A stretch of 64,000 bases of DNA, from assembly GCA_964648215.1 (NCBI GenBank), contig CAZYMF010000005.1, forward strand, positions 8,303 to 72,302, in the 5' to 3' direction. Below the pieces are notes generated by a model, which did no database searches, was not told the DNA's origin, and worked only from the letters and a program-made list of their open reading frames with translations. Shown here one piece after another: positions 41,223 to 49,512 of the stretch. The position numbers and the translations under genes were made by a program. This DNA is from CAZYMF01 sp964648215. GTDB lineage: Bacteria > Desulfobacterota > Binatia > HRBIN30 > JACQVA1. The first letter of the stretch is position 1. The number at the start of each line of letters is the position of its first letter.

Positions 41223-44036
41223 TTAGGAATGGACCCGGAATGTGGCGGCTGAGCTTGGCCCTTGGCCTTCGATGGCCACGGCGCAGAGCTTGAACTCGGG
41301 GATTTTTCCGTACGGATCGAGGGCATCGATGGTCAGGACGTTGGCGGCCGCCTCGCGAAAGTGGAAGGGGATGAAGACACTGCCCGGGGCCATCCGCGGC
41401 TCGGCCCGGACCTTGATCTCGATGGCGCCGCGGCGGGAACGGATGCGGGCGAAGTCGCCGGTGACCAGGCCGAGCGCCTCCAGATCGTCGGGGTGGAGCT
41501 CGGCGAAAGCCTCGGGTTCGAGCGCGTCGAGCGCCCGCGAGCGCCGGGTCATGGTCCCGGTGTGCCAGTGCTCGAGCAGCCGGCCGGTGTTGAGAACGAA
41601 GGGGAACTCGGTATCGGGCAGCTCCGTGGCGGGGACGAACTCGGCGGCGACGAACTTGCCCCGCCCGCGGGGAAAGCCGTCGGTGAACAGGACCGAGGTG
41701 CCCGGGTGCGTCGGATCCGGGCACGGCCAGAGCAGGCCGGTGTCGCCGAGGCGGTCGTAGCTGAGGCCGGCATAGCTCGGCGTCAGTGAGGCCATCTCCC
41801 GGAAGATCGCCTCGACGTGGTCGTAGTGCATGGGGTAGCCCATGCGGGTGGCGAGCTCGCACAGAACCTGCCAGTCGGTGCGCGCCTGACCCGGCGGCTC
41901 GATCGCCTTGCGCCCGAGCTGCACCCGGCGGTCGGTGTTGGTGTAGGTCCCGTCCTTCTCCGCAAAGCTGGTCGCGGGCAGGATCACGTCGGCAAACTCG
42001 GCGGTCTCGGTGAGAAAGATGTCCTGCACCACCAGAAAATCGAGAGCCGCCAGAGCCTGGCGCACCTTGTTGGTGTTCGGGTCGCTGAGGAAGGGGTTCT
42101 CGCCCATCATCATCATGCCGCGGATCCGACCGGCGAGCGCAGCGGTCATGATCTCGACCACGGTGAGACCGGGGTCAGGGTCGAGCGCTACACCCCACGC
42201 CTGCTCGAAACGCTGGCGCACGGCGGGGTCCTTGACCGGCTGATAGTCGGTGTAGACCATCGGAATCAGGCCGACATCGGAGGCCCCCTGCACGTTGTTC
42301 TGGCCGCGCAGCGGGTGGAGGCCGGTGCCGGGGCGGCCGATGTTGCCGGTCATCAGCGCCAGGGAGATCAGGCAGCGCGCATTGTCGGTACCCGTCGTGT
42401 GCTGCGAGATGCCCATGCCCCAGAAGATCATCGCGGCGCGGGCACGGCCGTAGCAGTGGGCAACGGTCTCGATGAGCGCGCGCGGCACGCCGGTGATGCC
42501 CTCCACCAGCTCGGGGGGATAGCGACCGGCCGTCTTGCGGACGTCGGCGAAATTCTCCGTGCGCTTGCGAATGAAGCTCTCGTCGATCAGTCCGTCGCGG
42601 AGGATGACGTGCATCAAGCCGTTGAGCAGGGCCACGTCGGTACCGGGCTTGAAGCGCACGTAGTGGTCGGCGTGATCCGCCAGCAGAGAACGCCGCGGAT
42701 CGATCACGATCAGAGTCGTACCTTTCTTGGCCGCCTCCTTGATGAAGGTGGCCGCCACCGGGTGATTCTCGGCGGCATTGGAGCCGATGACGACAGCGAC
42801 GTCGGCCAGAGCGACGTCGGCGAAGACGTTGGAGACGGCGCCGGAGCCGATGGTCTCCATCAGGGCCGCCACCGACGAGGCGTGACACAACCGGGTGCAG
42901 TGGTCGACGTTGTTGGTGCCGAACACCGCGCGCACCAGCTTCTGAAAGACGTAGTTGTCCTCGTTGGAGCACTTGGCCGAGCCGAAACCGGCGAGCGCCG
43001 AGCCGCCGTGCGTGTCGCGGATGGCCCGCAGGCGCGCCGCCGCCAGGTCGAGGGCTTCGTCCCAGCTGGCCTCGCGGAAGGCGGGAAGCACGTGGCTGTA
43101 GTCGACCAGACCGCCGGGCCGGCGGCGGCGCTCGTCGCCACGCACCTCCGGTGACAACGGGCCCTTGGGATATCGCTCCGGGCGGCGGATGAGGGGGACG
43201 GTCAAGCGCTGCGGGTGGTGCGCGTAGTCGAAGCCGTAGCGACCCTTGACGCACAGCCGGCCCTGGCTGACCGGGCTTTCCGCGCGCCCGGAGACGCGTT
43301 CGATGCGCCCGTCGCGGACATGGTAGCGCACGGCGCAGCCGACGCCGCAGTACGGGCAGACCGAGGCGACCCGGCGCTCGCTGCTCGGGGTGGAGACCGC
43401 GACCGTGACCGGCTTGTGCACCAGCGCCCCGGTCGGACAGGCGGCGGCGCACTCGCCGCAAGAAACGCAGGTGGACTCGCCCATGGGGCGGCCGAGATCG
43501 AAGGCGATACGAGCATCGAAGCCCTTGCCGGCCCGGCCGATGACCTCGTTGGACTGGACCTCGTCGCAGGCGCGCACGCAGCGGTCGCAGAGAATGCAGG
43601 CGCGATGATCGACGGCGATGACGGGAGACGAGAGGTCGGCCCAGTCGTGCCAGGCACGGGCGCCGAAGCGGGACGTCGTGATGCCCAGCGCGCGCGCCAG
43701 CGCTTCGAGCTCGCAGCCGGTGTCGGCCTCGCGCGCGCAGGGAGCGGGGTGGTCCGCGAGAAGCAGCTCGACCAGCATTCGGCGGGCGCTGGTCACGGCC
43801 GCGGTCGCGGTGTGGACGACCATCCCGTCCTCGACGGTCCGGACGCAGGCGGCCTGCAACGTGCGCGCACCCTCCACCGCGACGGCGCAGACGCGGCAGA
43901 CGCCGACCGCGCGCAGGTCGGGACGATGACAGAGAACGGGGATGTCGATGCCGGCTTGCTGCGCCGCGGACCAAATCGTCGTTCCGGCCGTCGTCTCGAC
44001 GCGACGACCGTCGATGGTCAGGGTCAAGGGGTTCAT
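41223..44036 (-). CDS. fdhA: Formate dehydrogenase, molybdenum/tungsten subunit
   Basis: Oxidises formate to CO2 and passes electrons to the NuoF-like partner. 937 residues. An N-terminal 2Fe-2S domain (VLCHRPDLRAVGVCRVCAVA) is followed by a His/Cys segment (DHPAPCAREADTGCELEA), then a 2[4Fe-4S] ferredoxin domain (CILCDRCVRACDE and CVSCGECAAACPTGAL). The molybdopterin domain opens with the [4Fe-4S] motif CPYCGVGCAVRYHV. The catalytic position is Cys in HCTRLCHASSV, so this is not a selenoprotein. The C-terminal cofactor domain contains VLNTGRLLEHWHTGTMTRRS. Its start overlaps the upstream gene by 4 bases. It resembles FdsA-type NAD-dependent enzymes. Confidence 0.9.
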   Translation of the reverse strand: MNPLTLTIDGRRVETTAGTTIWSAAQQAGIDIPVLCHRPDLRAVGVCRVCAVAVEGARTLQAACVRTVEDGMVVHTATAAVTSARRMLVELLLADHPAPCAREADTGCELEALARALGITTSRFGARAWHDWADLSSPVIAVDHRACILCDRCVRACDEVQSNEVIGRAGKGFDARIAFDLGRPMGESTCVSCGECAAACPTGALVHKPVTVAVSTPSSERRVASVCPYCGVGCAVRYHVRDGRIERVSGRAESPVSQGRLCVKGRYGFDYAHHPQRLTVPLIRRPERYPKGPLSPEVRGDERRRRPGGLVDYSHVLPAFREASWDEALDLAAARLRAIRDTHGGSALAGFGSAKCSNEDNYVFQKLVRAVFGTNNVDHCTRLCHASSVAALMETIGSGAVSNVFADVALADVAVVIGSNAAENHPVAATFIKEAAKKGTTLIVIDPRRSLLADHADHYVRFKPGTDVALLNGLMHVILRDGLIDESFIRKRTENFADVRKTAGRYPPELVEGITGVPRALIETVAHCYGRARAAMIFWGMGISQHTTGTDNARCLISLALMTGNIGRPGTGLHPLRGQNNVQGASDVGLIPMVYTDYQPVKDPAVRQRFEQAWGVALDPDPGLTVVEIMTAALAGRIRGMMMMGENPFLSDPNTNKVRQALAALDFLVVQDIFLTETAEFADVILPATSFAEKDGTYTNTDRRVQLGRKAIEPPGQARTDWQVLCELATRMGYPMHYDHVEAIFREMASLTPSYAGLSYDRLGDTGLLWPCPDPTHPGTSVLFTDGFPRGRGKFVAAEFVPATELPDTEFPFVLNTGRLLEHWHTGTMTRRSRALDALEPEAFAELHPDDLEALGLVTGDFARIRSRRGAIEIKVRAEPRMAPGSVFIPFHFREAAANVLTIDALDPYGKIPEFKLCAVAIEGQGPSSAATFRVHS

Positions 44037-45664
44037 CGGCAGACGCCCTCGGGGCAGCGCCCGTGCTGGTGCGCCTCGACCTCCGCGGGAAAGTGCTGCA
44101 GCACCGACGTCAGCGGATTCGGTGCGGCCTGGCCGAGGCCGCAGATGGAAGTTGCGGCCATCGTGCCGGCGAGCTCCTCGATCGCGGCGAGGGCGGAGGC
44201 GGAGGCCCGGCGGCTTGCCAGCTGCTCGGTGAGGTGCACCAGCTTGTCCGAGCCGACACGGCAGGGCACGCACTTGCCGCACGACTCGTTGCGAAAGAAG
44301 CGGAGCACGTTCAGCGCCGCGTCGACCATGCAGGTGCCTTCCGCCAGAACCACGACCGCCCCGGAGCCGAGCATCGAGCCGGCCGCGGCCAGCGCGCTGA
44401 AGTCGAGGCCGACGTCCACCTGCGCCGCCGGAAGAAAGCCGGAGGAGGCGCCGCCGGGAGCGAACGCCTTCAGCCGCCGGCCGCCGCTGACGCCACCGCC
44501 GTGTTGCTCGATGAGAACACGGGCAGGTAGGCCGAGGGGAATTTCGTAAACGCCTGGGCGTTCGATGTCCCCGCTGATTGCGATCAGCTTCCTTCCCGGG
44601 ATGCCGTTGTGGCCGCCGGTAGCGAACCAGGCGCCGCCGCGCGCCAGGATGGCCGGGACCCAGGCCAGCGTTTCTACGTTGTTGATCAGCGTGGGTTGCC
44701 CCCAGAGCCCGCACGTGCCCGGAAACGGCGGGCGGTTGCGCGGCTCGGCGCGTTTTCCCTCCATGGCCTCGAGGAGAGCGGTCTCCTCGCCGCAGATGTA
44801 GCCGCCGGGGCTGTCGAAGATCTCGACGTCGACGCCATACGACGAGCCGAAGACCGAGCTTCCCATGGCGCCGTGCGCCCGCGCCGCCTCGAGCGCCCGT
44901 GTCAACACCCGGCGCTGGGCCTCGTACTCGTGACGCAAGAACACGTAGGCCTGGCGAGCCCCGACGGTGAGCGCGGCGATGACCAGGCCTTCCACCACCA
45001 GGTCGGAGAAGCGCTCGAGCAAGAAACGGTCCTTGAACGTGCCGGGCTCGCTCTCGTCGGCGTTGCAGACGACGAACTTCTCCGCCGCGGGCGCGCGGCG
45101 CACGAGGTCCCATTTCTTCGCGGTCGGGAAACCGGCGCCGCCGTAGCCGCGCAGGTGGCTCTGCTCCAGCTCGCGCACGACCCAGCCCGCATCCGCGGCG
45201 GCGACGACGCGCCGTAGCGACGCATAGGGTACGGCGTGTCTGGGGTCGACGTGGTCGGCGTGGAAGTAGCGGGTCGGCGCCTCGCTCACCGCGGGAGATT
45301 CGGCCGGGTCGATCGTCCCTGCGGCACCGAGGTCCCCCAAGATGCGGCCGGCGACACTCGCCGCGCCGGGCCGGTCACACAGCCCCAGGCACGAGCAGGG
45401 CCGGACCTGCCGGCCAGCGGCCGCGAGGGTTTCCAGCAGGCGCGGTGCCGCCAGGTGGCAGCTGAGATCGGTGCACACGCGAATCTCACCCGCGACCTCG
45501 GCGCGCAGGTGCGGGTAGAAGGTGCTCAGCCCGTGCAGGCGATAGAGGGGGGTCTGCGTGTCGAGCGAGAGTCGCTGGAGTGCCTCCGGCGGCTGATTCT
45601 TGGCGGCGCGTAGCTTCTCGATGAGTTGGGCATCGCTCTCTCGCCGCTTGCGCACGAGAGGCAT
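44033..45664 (-). CDS. NAD-linked NuoE/NuoF fusion subunit of formate dehydrogenase
   Basis: 543 residues from ATG 45664. Residues about 1-110 are NuoE-like: VCTDLSCHL and CSCLGLCDRPG provide the thioredoxin-like 2Fe-2S ligands. Residues about 150-540 are NuoF-like, with RGYGGAGFPTAKKWDL (NAD/FMN loop), ADESEPGTFKDRFLLE and ESCGKCVPCRVG with SICGLGQ for a [4Fe-4S] cluster. The two domains usually lie on separate FdsG and FdsB subunits, so the fusion is notable. It is co-translated with fdhA and should accept electrons for reduction of NAD. Confidence 0.88.
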   Translation of the reverse strand: MPLVRKRRESDAQLIEKLRAAKNQPPEALQRLSLDTQTPLYRLHGLSTFYPHLRAEVAGEIRVCTDLSCHLAAPRLLETLAAAGRQVRPCSCLGLCDRPGAASVAGRILGDLGAAGTIDPAESPAVSEAPTRYFHADHVDPRHAVPYASLRRVVAAADAGWVVRELEQSHLRGYGGAGFPTAKKWDLVRRAPAAEKFVVCNADESEPGTFKDRFLLERFSDLVVEGLVIAALTVGARQAYVFLRHEYEAQRRVLTRALEAARAHGAMGSSVFGSSYGVDVEIFDSPGGYICGEETALLEAMEGKRAEPRNRPPFPGTCGLWGQPTLINNVETLAWVPAILARGGAWFATGGHNGIPGRKLIAISGDIERPGVYEIPLGLPARVLIEQHGGGVSGGRRLKAFAPGGASSGFLPAAQVDVGLDFSALAAAGSMLGSGAVVVLAEGTCMVDAALNVLRFFRNESCGKCVPCRVGSDKLVHLTEQLASRRASASALAAIEELAGTMAATSICGLGQAAPNPLTSVLQHFPAEVEAHQHGRCPEGVCR

Positions 45665-45744
45665 TCTGGCAGTGGCTCTCCGAGCGGGCAAGTCGCCGGG
45701 CGAGGATAGAATGTGCTGCCGCCGTCGGCTATGATCCGCTCGTT

Positions 45745-46530
45745 ATGTATCCGATCCTGTTCAAAATCGGACCGCTGACGATCTACAGCTACGGCACGAT
45801 GATGGCGATCGCGTTTCTCGTCGGCGCCTATCTCACCGGGCTGGAGCTCGACCGCAAGGGATTGCCGGAGAGCGCTGCCTCGACCATGGTCTTCTGGGCC
45901 GCGGTCGGCGGCCTGATCGGCGCTCGTCTGTTGAACGTGTTCGAGGACTGGTCGGCGTTCAGCCACGACCCGCTTCGCTTCATCTTCACCGGTGCCGGTT
46001 TCACCTGGTACGGCGGGCTGATCGGCGGCTTCGTCGCCGTCACCTGGTCGATGCGTCGCCTGAAGCTGCCGTTTCTGCCCACGGTGGACTGCATCGCCCC
46101 GGTGCTGGCGCTCGGTCACGCCATCGGCCGCATCGGCTGCCAACTCGCGGGCGACGGGGACTGGGGCAAGGTTTCGACCCTGCCGTGGGCGATGGCCTAT
46201 CCGCACGCGATCGTCGGCTGGAACTACCCGCCCGGTGTCCGCGTTCATCCCACGCCGGTCTACGAGACCATCGTCTACACGGGAGTGTTCGCGTTCCTGT
46301 GGGCGATCCGCAAGCGCGAGCATCCCCCGGGCACGCTGTTCTGGTGGTACCTCGTGCTTGCCTCCGGGGCACGGTTCTTCATCGAATTCCTGCGCATCAA
46401 TCATCCCGTGGCCGAGGGCCTGACCCTGGCGCAGTGGATGAGTCTCGGCCTGGTCGCCATCGGCGCCTGGCGCTTGCTGGCAGGGCGGATGGCGGCGACC
46501 GGCAGGGCGCCGGCGCGATCACCGTCATGA
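45745..46530 (+). CDS. lgt: Prolipoprotein diacylglyceryl transferase
   Basis: Moves diacylglyceryl from phosphatidylglycerol to the lipobox Cys of prolipoproteins in the inner membrane. 261 residues and multiple membrane spans. Family motifs: FTGAGFTWYGGLIGGFVA-like (TWYGGLIGGFVAVTW), HAIGRIGCQLAGDGDWG and PTPVYETI, with C-terminal GARFFIEFLRINHP. It is a little shorter than the E. coli enzyme, as in many Deltaproteobacteria. Its substrates include the lipoproteins in this window. The TGA overlaps the next ATG (ATGA). Confidence 0.93.
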   Translation: MYPILFKIGPLTIYSYGTMMAIAFLVGAYLTGLELDRKGLPESAASTMVFWAAVGGLIGARLLNVFEDWSAFSHDPLRFIFTGAGFTWYGGLIGGFVAVTWSMRRLKLPFLPTVDCIAPVLALGHAIGRIGCQLAGDGDWGKVSTLPWAMAYPHAIVGWNYPPGVRVHPTPVYETIVYTGVFAFLWAIRKREHPPGTLFWWYLVLASGARFFIEFLRINHPVAEGLTLAQWMSLGLVAIGAWRLLAGRMAATGRAPARSPS

Positions 46531-47090
46531 GCAGGCGCTTCGGTCCACCCGTCGCGGCCCTTCTCCTCGGGCTGGCGGTAGCGATCTATTTTCAGCTCGG
46601 CAGCGGCAGCAAACGGGCCGGCTTCCCGGCGCCGGACTTCGCGTTGCCCGATCTTCATGGACAGCTCCACCGTCTCTCCGATTTCCGGGGCAAGGTCGTA
46701 TTCTTGAACGTATGGGCCACCTGGTGTCCGCCGTGCCGTATGGAGATGCCGGCCATGGAGACGCTCTATCGCCGGCTCCAGGGCCGCGACTTCGTCATGC
46801 TGGCGGTGAGCCAGGACGACGAGGGCATCCAGGCGGTCAAGCCCTTTCTCGAGAAGAGCGGATACACCTTCCCCGTCCTGCTCGATCCGAAGGGCTCGGT
46901 ATCGAGCCAGTACGGGGTCACCGGCTACCCGGAGACGTTCATCATCGACCGCCAGGGCAAAGTCGTGCAACACGTGATCGGTCCGGAGAACTGGCAGAGT
47001 GACGAGAGCTACCGGTACTTTCTGGGGCTGCTGCAGCACAAGCCGGCGGCGAATCCGGCAAGTGCCGGGCAGTCTGCCGGTGGCGGCTGA
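46527..47090 (+). CDS. TlpA/ResA-like periplasmic thioredoxin
   Basis: 187 residues. One N-terminal signal anchor (ALLLGLAVAIYFQL), then a thioredoxin-fold domain with GFPAPDFALPDLHGQ, FLNVWATWCPPCRMEMPAME (CPPC active site) and GYPETFIIDRQGKV. Such proteins reduce periplasmic thiols, often for cytochrome c maturation or protein quality control. It is coupled to lgt by an ATGA overlap, and no cytochrome gene adjoins, so the partner is unclear. Confidence 0.88.
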   Translation: MSRRFGPPVAALLLGLAVAIYFQLGSGSKRAGFPAPDFALPDLHGQLHRLSDFRGKVVFLNVWATWCPPCRMEMPAMETLYRRLQGRDFVMLAVSQDDEGIQAVKPFLEKSGYTFPVLLDPKGSVSSQYGVTGYPETFIIDRQGKVVQHVIGPENWQSDESYRYFLGLLQHKPAANPASAGQSAGGG

Positions 47091-47116
47091 CGCCTCCGCC
47101 TTGCTCGTGGTGTCCG

Positions 47117-48403
47117 GTGTTCGGCCGAAGTTTCGCGTGGCGCAGCGCGGTTGTGGCGGGGCTGGTGCTGGCCTTGGCTGCCCCCGGCGTCGCGGCAGCG
47201 GACAAGGCCACCTACACCATCGACTACGTCGTCACCATCTCGGCCAAGGAGCCGGAGATGGCCTCCGTGCGCTGGGAGCTTGCCGGGATCGACGAGATTC
47301 GCAGCATCCGCCTCCAGTTTGCGGCGGAGCGTTTCTCGAACTTCAGCGCCAGCGGTCGCCTCGAGCAGAACGGCGGCGAGATTCTCTGGGTGCCGCGGCG
47401 GCCGTACGCGCATCTCAGCTATCGCGTGCGTATCGACAACGCGCGGGGACGACAGCAGCGCTATGACAGCTACGCGACGCCGAGTTGGGTGGTCACTCGC
47501 GCCCGGGCGCTGTTCCCCCGTATCGAGGTCGAGTACGACGAACACAAGCCCGAGCCCAAGTCGCGCGCCCGACTGGTGCTCAAGATGCCCTCCGGCTGGC
47601 GGGCGGCGATGGCGATGGAGAGCGCCGGCCCGGGCATCTTCCTGCCGTCGCAGCCAGGCAACCTCCTCGATCGCCCCACCGGCTGGATGGCACTGGGGAA
47701 GATCGACGTCGTCCGGCAAGAGATCGGGGCCACGACAGTGGAGATCGCCCGCGCGCCGGGGTCGAAGCTGAAGCCGGCGGAGCTGTTTCACCTCTATGAG
47801 ACCACGCTCCCCGCGCTCGAGAAACTGCTTTCCCGGCCGATGGATCGCTTACTCGTCGTGAGCGCCCCCGACCCGATGTGGCACGGCGGTATCAGTGGCA
47901 ACGCCTCGTTCTACATGCACGGCGCTCGCCCGCTGCGCACACCGGACAAGACGTCGCCGTATCTGCACGAGCTCTTTCACGTCATGCAGCCGTACAAACC
48001 CGGACCGGACGCGGACTGGATCGAGGAGGGGCTGGCCGAGTTCTACTCACTGGAGCTGCAACGACGAGCCGGTCTGCTCGACCCGGCCGGGTTCGATCGC
48101 GGGCTCGGCTACCTGAAACGCTATGGGCTGTGGCACGTCGACATGACCAAGCAGCAGGACAACGCGGCAACCAACAACAGCGCTCCATTGATCATGTACG
48201 CCCTCGATCAGCGCATCCAGCGCGCGACGGCGGGCAAACGACGACTCGACGATGTCGTCGCGCTCTTGATTCGCCGTGGGGTGGCCGTCACCACGGCGGG
48301 CTTTCAACGGGCGGCGGAGCAGGCAGCGGGCAGGAAATTCGGCGTGTTCTTCCGACGGCACGTTCGCAATGGTGAGCCGCCGGTAGCACTCACTGTTCCG
48401 TAA
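47117..48403 (+). CDS. M61-like exported peptidase (glycyl aminopeptidase family)
   Basis: 428 residues from GTG 47117. A signal peptide (cleavage after GVAA, about residue 28) is followed by a beta-rich N-terminal domain. A thermolysin-like zinc site is LHELFHVMQP, with downstream WIEEGLAEFYSLEL providing the third ligand; this matches M61-type gluzincins. The C-terminal helical part has GRKFGVFFRRHV. It should be a periplasmic or outer-membrane peptidase. No classical PDZ domain is visible, and typical M61 proteins are longer, so the assignment is to the clan with fair confidence. Confidence 0.75.
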   Translation: MFGRSFAWRSAVVAGLVLALAAPGVAAADKATYTIDYVVTISAKEPEMASVRWELAGIDEIRSIRLQFAAERFSNFSASGRLEQNGGEILWVPRRPYAHLSYRVRIDNARGRQQRYDSYATPSWVVTRARALFPRIEVEYDEHKPEPKSRARLVLKMPSGWRAAMAMESAGPGIFLPSQPGNLLDRPTGWMALGKIDVVRQEIGATTVEIARAPGSKLKPAELFHLYETTLPALEKLLSRPMDRLLVVSAPDPMWHGGISGNASFYMHGARPLRTPDKTSPYLHELFHVMQPYKPGPDADWIEEGLAEFYSLELQRRAGLLDPAGFDRGLGYLKRYGLWHVDMTKQQDNAATNNSAPLIMYALDQRIQRATAGKRRLDDVVALLIRRGVAVTTAGFQRAAEQAAGRKFGVFFRRHVRNGEPPVALTVP

Positions 48404-48415
48404 TCGCTTCGTGGA

Positions 48416-48469
48416 TCACGGTCCGGAGGCGAAGGGCGTCGCCAAACGCACTCCGCCTCCGGACCGTGA
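48416..48469. terminator. 16-bp inverted repeat between convergent genes
   Basis: TCACGGTCCGGAGGCG (48416-48431) and CGCCTCCGGACCGTGA (48454-48469) are perfect complements with a 22-base loop. It lies between the stop of the M61-like gene and the stop of the XRE gene, the place for a bidirectional terminator. No T run follows on either side. Confidence 0.6.
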
Positions 48470-48494
48470 AATTCCACTGCCGAGCAGGACGGGA

Positions 48495-48737
48495 TCAGGG
48501 CTCTTTGTGGAGCAGGCCGTTTCCCCCAGGGAGATCCGCGGGGATCGATGCCTGCGCGGCCAGGACCTGCATCGCCTTACGCGCCAAGCGGCTCGGCTCG
48601 ATGTGGCCGTTCTCCCAGCGGTTCACCGTGGAAACCGTAACCCCAATGGCGTGCGCGAACTCCTCCTGCGTCATGTTCAGGCGGCGTCGCAGCAACGCGA
48701 CTGGTGCTCCGTTGTGCTGCTTTTCATCGAATGACAT
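48495..48737 (-). CDS. XRE-family transcriptional regulator
   Basis: 80 residues from ATG 48737, with a strong GGAGGAGG 4 bases upstream. A single helix-turn-helix: LLRRRLNMTQEEFAHAIGV, then TVSTVNRWENGHIEPSRLARKAM, the classic Cro/CI pattern (with MTQ and WENG). The C-terminal tail is short. It has no toxin partner; the upstream neighbour is a phasin-like gene. It may regulate itself through the palindromes in its upstream region. Confidence 0.88.
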   Translation of the reverse strand: MSFDEKQHNGAPVALLRRRLNMTQEEFAHAIGVTVSTVNRWENGHIEPSRLARKAMQVLAAQASIPADLPGGNGLLHKEP

Positions 48738-48802
48738 AGTGCCTCCTCCATCAGCCAACATCATCCACGTCAGCTTCACCCAGGTGCCAAGACCGAGAGC
48801 AC

Positions 48803-48855
48803 GGCACGTGCCAGAGGAGAGGAGGCTACGGGAGGGCACCGATCCGAGCCCTCCC
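48803..48855. promoter_or_regulatory. Palindromes upstream of the XRE gene
   Basis: A perfect palindrome GGCACGTGCC (48803-48812) lies 66 bases upstream of the XRE start. An inverted repeat GGGAGGGC/GCCCTCCC (48830-48837, 48848-48855) lies a little further on. Either could be an operator; the second could also be a terminator of the phasin-like gene. The rest of the 260-base gap has no open frame of note. Confidence 0.45.
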
Positions 48856-48997
48856 AGATTGGTCTCGTCACATTTTTGGCGCCATGGTGGAATTGAGTCG
48901 CTAATCGAACCGCCCAGAAGTGTTTCAAGCACAACTGGACCGCAAGCGGAATTCCATTCGATCCGAGCAAGCTCGCCGGTCAGCTCGGGGTCCGGGG

Positions 48998-49450
48998 CTA
49001 CTCCAGAAAAGGAGGCGTCTGTGCCTCGGGGGCGGATGCGGCTTTGGGCGGCGCGGCCGGCTTGCTCCGCAGACGCTTTTCCAGTTGCGCGATGCGCCGA
49101 TTGAGCGCCCGCACCTCCTTGCGGCTGGCCACGTCGAGGCGGCGCAGAAGCGGCTCGACGCGTTTGCTGAGCTGGTCCTCGACGCCGGAAAGCAGCTTTT
49201 GTGCTCGGGCTTCCACGTCCTTTTGCGCCTTTTGGGCGCGCTTTTCGATGTCCTTGCGGAGACGCCTGCCCTCGCGGACGAGACGATCCAGCGCCTGCTG
49301 CTGATCTCGCGAGATGAGATTCGAGGCTTGCTTGCGCGTGCGGGTGAGCACGCGCTCGGCATCGCGCTGCAACTCGCGCATGTTCTGGCGCAGCCGTGCC
49401 AGCGGCTCTGTAGCTTTCTTGGGAGCGGGTCGCTTTGCCTTCTTTGCCAT
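48998..49450 (-). CDS. Phasin-like coiled-coil protein
   Basis: 150 residues from ATG 49450, with AAAGGAGG 5 bases upstream. The N-terminus is Lys/Ala/Pro-rich (MAKKAKRPAPKKATEP). A long amphipathic helix (about 18-130, rich in Arg, Gln, Leu) ends with SRKEVRALNRRIAQLEKRL, the typical end of phasin/PHA-granule-associated proteins. The C-terminus is Ala/Pro-rich. No PHA synthase is in the window. It could coat storage granules or act as a DNA- or membrane-associated coiled coil. Confidence 0.6.
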   Translation of the reverse strand: MAKKAKRPAPKKATEPLARLRQNMRELQRDAERVLTRTRKQASNLISRDQQQALDRLVREGRRLRKDIEKRAQKAQKDVEARAQKLLSGVEDQLSKRVEPLLRRLDVASRKEVRALNRRIAQLEKRLRSKPAAPPKAASAPEAQTPPFLE

Positions 49451-49482
49451 GGGCGCCTCCTTTGCGCAGCGTTCTGGAGGCC

Positions 49483-49512
49483 CTTGTAGCGCGTGCCGAG
49501 CAAGGATGGCAA
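49483..49512 (-). promoter_or_regulatory. Promoter of the phasin-like gene
   Basis: On the minus strand, TTGCCA (49512-49507), 18 bases, TACAAG (49488-49483), about 26 bases before the AAAGGAGG site. It overlaps the presumed 5' end of the divergent Thr/Pro-rich gene. Confidence 0.35.

Noticed and set aside
41223..44036. Selenocysteine in the formate dehydrogenase
   Set aside because: The catalytic position reads Cys (HCTRLCHAS) and there is no in-frame TGA at the site.
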